The notes beneath the pieces are model-generated. The model had not been told where the DNA came from. It saw nothing but the letters and a program-made list of their open reading frames with translations, and ran no database searches. The position numbers were made by a program, and so were the translations under genes. DNA of 7,437 bases from Aquificaceae bacterium (GTDB lineage Bacteria > Aquificota > Aquificia > Aquificales > Aquificaceae), in contig WGFS01000055.1 in assembly GCA_015492115.1 (NCBI GenBank), forward strand, positions 1 through 7,437, in the 5' to 3' direction. This document shows positions 5,928-7,437 of the stretch, piece after piece (the stretch's first letter is position 1; every line of letters begins with the position of its first letter).

Positions 5928-5956
5928 TTGATAAAGTCGGGTGTCTTTCTTAAATT
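5928..5956 (+). promoter_or_regulatory. Predicted promoter of yebC
   Basis: TTGATA (5928-5933, 5 of 6 to TTGACA), a 17-bp spacer and TAAATT (5951-5956, 4 of 6 to TATAAT) would start transcription near 5963. That leaves a short leader holding the CGGAGG ribosome site at 5965-5970. Confidence 0.45.
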
Positions 5957-5977
5957 ATTACACTCGGAGGTCGGAAG

Positions 5978-6730
5978 ATGGCAGGACACAGTCACTGGGC
6001 TCAGATAAAGCACAAGAAGGCTAAGGTTGACGCCCAGAGAGGCAAGCTCTTTAGCAAGCTTATAAGGGAGATAACCGTTGCGACCAGGCTCGGTGGACCC
6101 AACCCCGAGTTCAACCCGAGGCTGAGAACCGCCATAGAACAGGCTAAACGGGCGAACATGCCCTTAGAGACCATAGAGAGAGCTATAAAGAAGGGCTCTG
6201 GAGAGCTTGAAGGTGTAACCTACGAGGAGGTTGTTTATGAAGGCTATGCCCCCGGTGGTGTGGCGGTCATGGTCCTCGCCACGACCGACAACAGAAACAG
6301 AACCTCCGCAGAGATAAAGCACACCTTCTCCAAGCACGGGGGTAATCTCGGGTCTTCAGGATGTGTCTCCTACCTCTTTGAGAGGAAAGGCTACATAGAG
6401 GTTCCCGCGAAGGAGATCTCAGAGGAAGAGGTATTTGAGAAGGCTGTTGAGGCTGGAGCGGAGGATGTCCAGACGGGTGAGGAGATCCACCAGATATACA
6501 CCTCTCCTGAGGAACTCTACGACGTAAAGGAGAACCTTGAGAAGCTCGGGGTTCCCGTTGAGAAAGCTCAGATAACCTGGATCCCCGTTTCCACAGTCTC
6601 GGTTGAAGACCCAGAGACCGCAAAGAAGATCCTCAGGTTCGTAGACGCTCTTGACGACCTTGAGGATGTCCAGCAGGTGATAGCCAACTTTGAGATACCC
6701 GAGGAGATACTCCAGAAAGTGGAAGCCTGA
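5978..6730 (+). CDS. yebC: YebC/PmpR/TACO1-family regulatory protein
   Basis: This is a full-length (250-residue) DUF28 protein. It opens with the near-invariant MAGHSHWAQIKHKKAKVDAQ and continues with RGKLFSKLIREITVATRLGG, ANMPLETIERAIKKGSG, YEGYAPGGVAVMV and TDNRNRTSAEIKHTFSKHGG, all characteristic. Family members have been described as DNA-binding transcription regulators (PmpR in Pseudomonas). The mitochondrial homologue TACO1 is a translation factor, and bacterial members have also been linked to translation of proline-rich stretches. The sequence does not choose between these roles. The N-terminal basic domain and the acidic C-terminal domains are intact. The start ATG has CGGAGG 7 nt upstream. 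Its stop overlaps the next start codon by one base (TGATG), so the downstream permease is probably co-transcribed and translationally coupled. Confidence 0.95.
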   Translation: MAGHSHWAQIKHKKAKVDAQRGKLFSKLIREITVATRLGGPNPEFNPRLRTAIEQAKRANMPLETIERAIKKGSGELEGVTYEEVVYEGYAPGGVAVMVLATTDNRNRTSAEIKHTFSKHGGNLGSSGCVSYLFERKGYIEVPAKEISEEEVFEKAVEAGAEDVQTGEEIHQIYTSPEELYDVKENLEKLGVPVEKAQITWIPVSTVSVEDPETAKKILRFVDALDDLEDVQQVIANFEIPEEILQKVEA

Positions 6731-7437
6731 TGTTTCTTAATTTCCTTGAAACCTTCTTTGATTACATTCTTGGCGTCCTCCCTTACTTTCTGCTCGCCTC
6801 TATTGTGGGAGCGGGACTTCAGAGCCTCTTTGGTTCCAAGCCTTTTAGAAAGGATATGCTGAACAGCCCCCTCGCTCCCATCGTAACCGCAGTTTTCGGA
6901 GCTACGATCCCGGTCTGCTCCTGCTCCATGATACCCCTCGCAAGGAGCATGGACAGCTTCTCAAGGAGCTACGCCCCTGTGGTCGCCTTCCTCGTTACAG
7001 CTCCCGTCCTCTCTCCGGTAACCCTCTTTCTGACCTTCGGTATGTTCGGCTTTCAGATAACCGCATTCAGATTTATCTTTTCTTTCCTCTTCGCGGTTCT
7101 GCTCGCTTACTCGGTGGTTCTTCTTTTCAGTAAGAGTGCTACCCTGCCCCTTCTGCAGGGAGCTTCGGGAGAGAGAAAGGGAAAGCTCTCGGAATTTTTA
7201 AAAAACTTCAGATCCCTGACCCTCTCTACGGGAAAGTACGTCCTTCTTGGGCTCCTCATCGCCTCCCTTCTTAAGGTCCTTGTGCCCCAGGATCTCGTGC
7301 TGAAGTTCTCTGGCTCTCTTCTCTCCTACCCCCTCATAAGCCTTGTCTCCGTTCCAATCTACGTCTGCTCGGGTGAGGAGGTCCCCATAGCGAGGTCTAT
7401 GTACGAACTCGGTCTAAAACCCGGACAGTCCCTAACC
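6730..7437 (+). CDS. YraQ/ArsP-type permease (UPF0718), 3'-truncated by window edge
   Basis: The frame is open from the ATG at 6730 to the window end (236 codons visible; the family is usually about 300 or more). It is an integral membrane protein with several hydrophobic helices: about 11-33, 49-75, 83-104, 108-133, 168-187 and 197-213. A charged loop sits in the middle (about 142-160). The family's paired internal-repeat signature is visible: PVCSCSMIPLARSM (Cys63, Cys65) in the first half and PIYVCSGEEVPIARSM (Cys213) in the second. These cysteine-containing half-repeats mark the predicted-permease family that includes E. coli YraQ and the organoarsenical exporter ArsP. The substrate is unknown, since no arsenic genes are nearby. 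The start is set by the TGATG overlap with yebC, whose 3' end provides the ribosome entry. Confidence 0.85.
   Translation, partial: MFLNFLETFFDYILGVLPYFLLASIVGAGLQSLFGSKPFRKDMLNSPLAPIVTAVFGATIPVCSCSMIPLARSMDSFSRSYAPVVAFLVTAPVLSPVTLFLTFGMFGFQITAFRFIFSFLFAVLLAYSVVLLFSKSATLPLLQGASGERKGKLSEFLKNFRSLTLSTGKYVLLGLLIASLLKVLVPQDLVLKFSGSLLSYPLISLVSVPIYVCSGEEVPIARSMYELGLKPGQSLT

Noticed and set aside
6267..6623. 118-codon minus-strand frame opposite yebC
   Set aside because: It is Arg/Ser/Pro-rich shadow composition with no domain or ribosome site, lying wholly inside a confidently identified gene.
1..7437. tRNA, rRNA, CRISPR array, insertion sequence or riboswitch
   Set aside because: The window is almost fully coding; no repeat-spacer pattern, transposase, cloverleaf or long structured leader was seen, and no gap exceeds about 120 bp.

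Overview
The window reads as a compact, gene-dense bacterial chromosome segment, most likely from a thermophilic member of the Aquificales (Aquifex/Hydrogenobacter/Hydrogenivirga-like). The basis is indirect: heavy use of AGG/AGA arginine and ATA isoleucine codons, proteins rich in Glu, Lys, Arg and Val, near-zero intergenic spacing, overlapping convergent genes, and a gene mix without clear pathway clustering. The genus cannot be settled by reading alone. I see no rRNA, tRNA, CRISPR array, insertion sequence, phage gene or other sign of recent transfer.

Layout, left to right. (1) The 3' part of asd (aspartate-semialdehyde dehydrogenase) is followed on the + strand by a thioredoxin-fold lipoprotein and gph (phosphoglycolate phosphatase-type HAD hydrolase); the last two are joined by an ATGA start/stop overlap. 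(2) A TPR-repeat protein on the - strand converges on gph with a 32-bp coding overlap. (3) A 118-bp AT-rich divergent region with promoter-like elements separates the TPR gene from accA (acetyl-CoA carboxylase carboxyltransferase alpha) on the + strand. (4) accA converges, with a 16-bp coding overlap, on a - strand Fur-family gene whose metal ligands match PerR. (5) lysA (diaminopimelate decarboxylase) lies upstream of perR on the same strand; the 44 bp between them hold a perfect inverted repeat and a promoter. (6) Divergent from lysA is an unrecognised small membrane protein, then yebC, then the start of a YraQ/ArsP-type permease joined to yebC by a TGATG overlap and cut off by the window end.

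How the genes relate. asd and lysA both serve the aspartate-to-diaminopimelate/lysine route but are in separate transcription units on opposite strands. accA supplies malonyl-CoA synthesis and gph would remove 2-phosphoglycolate or a similar phosphate ester. The thioredoxin-like lipoprotein and the PerR-type repressor suggest envelope thiol chemistry and peroxide sensing, without evidence that they work together.

I found no convincing undescribed multi-gene system. The most useful leads are regulatory: a PerR-type sensor with a candidate operator over its own promoter, an identical 13-mer promoter core in front of perR and the TPR gene, and a probable near-leaderless perR transcript. The uncharacterised membrane protein at 5331-5924 is the main gene of unknown function.
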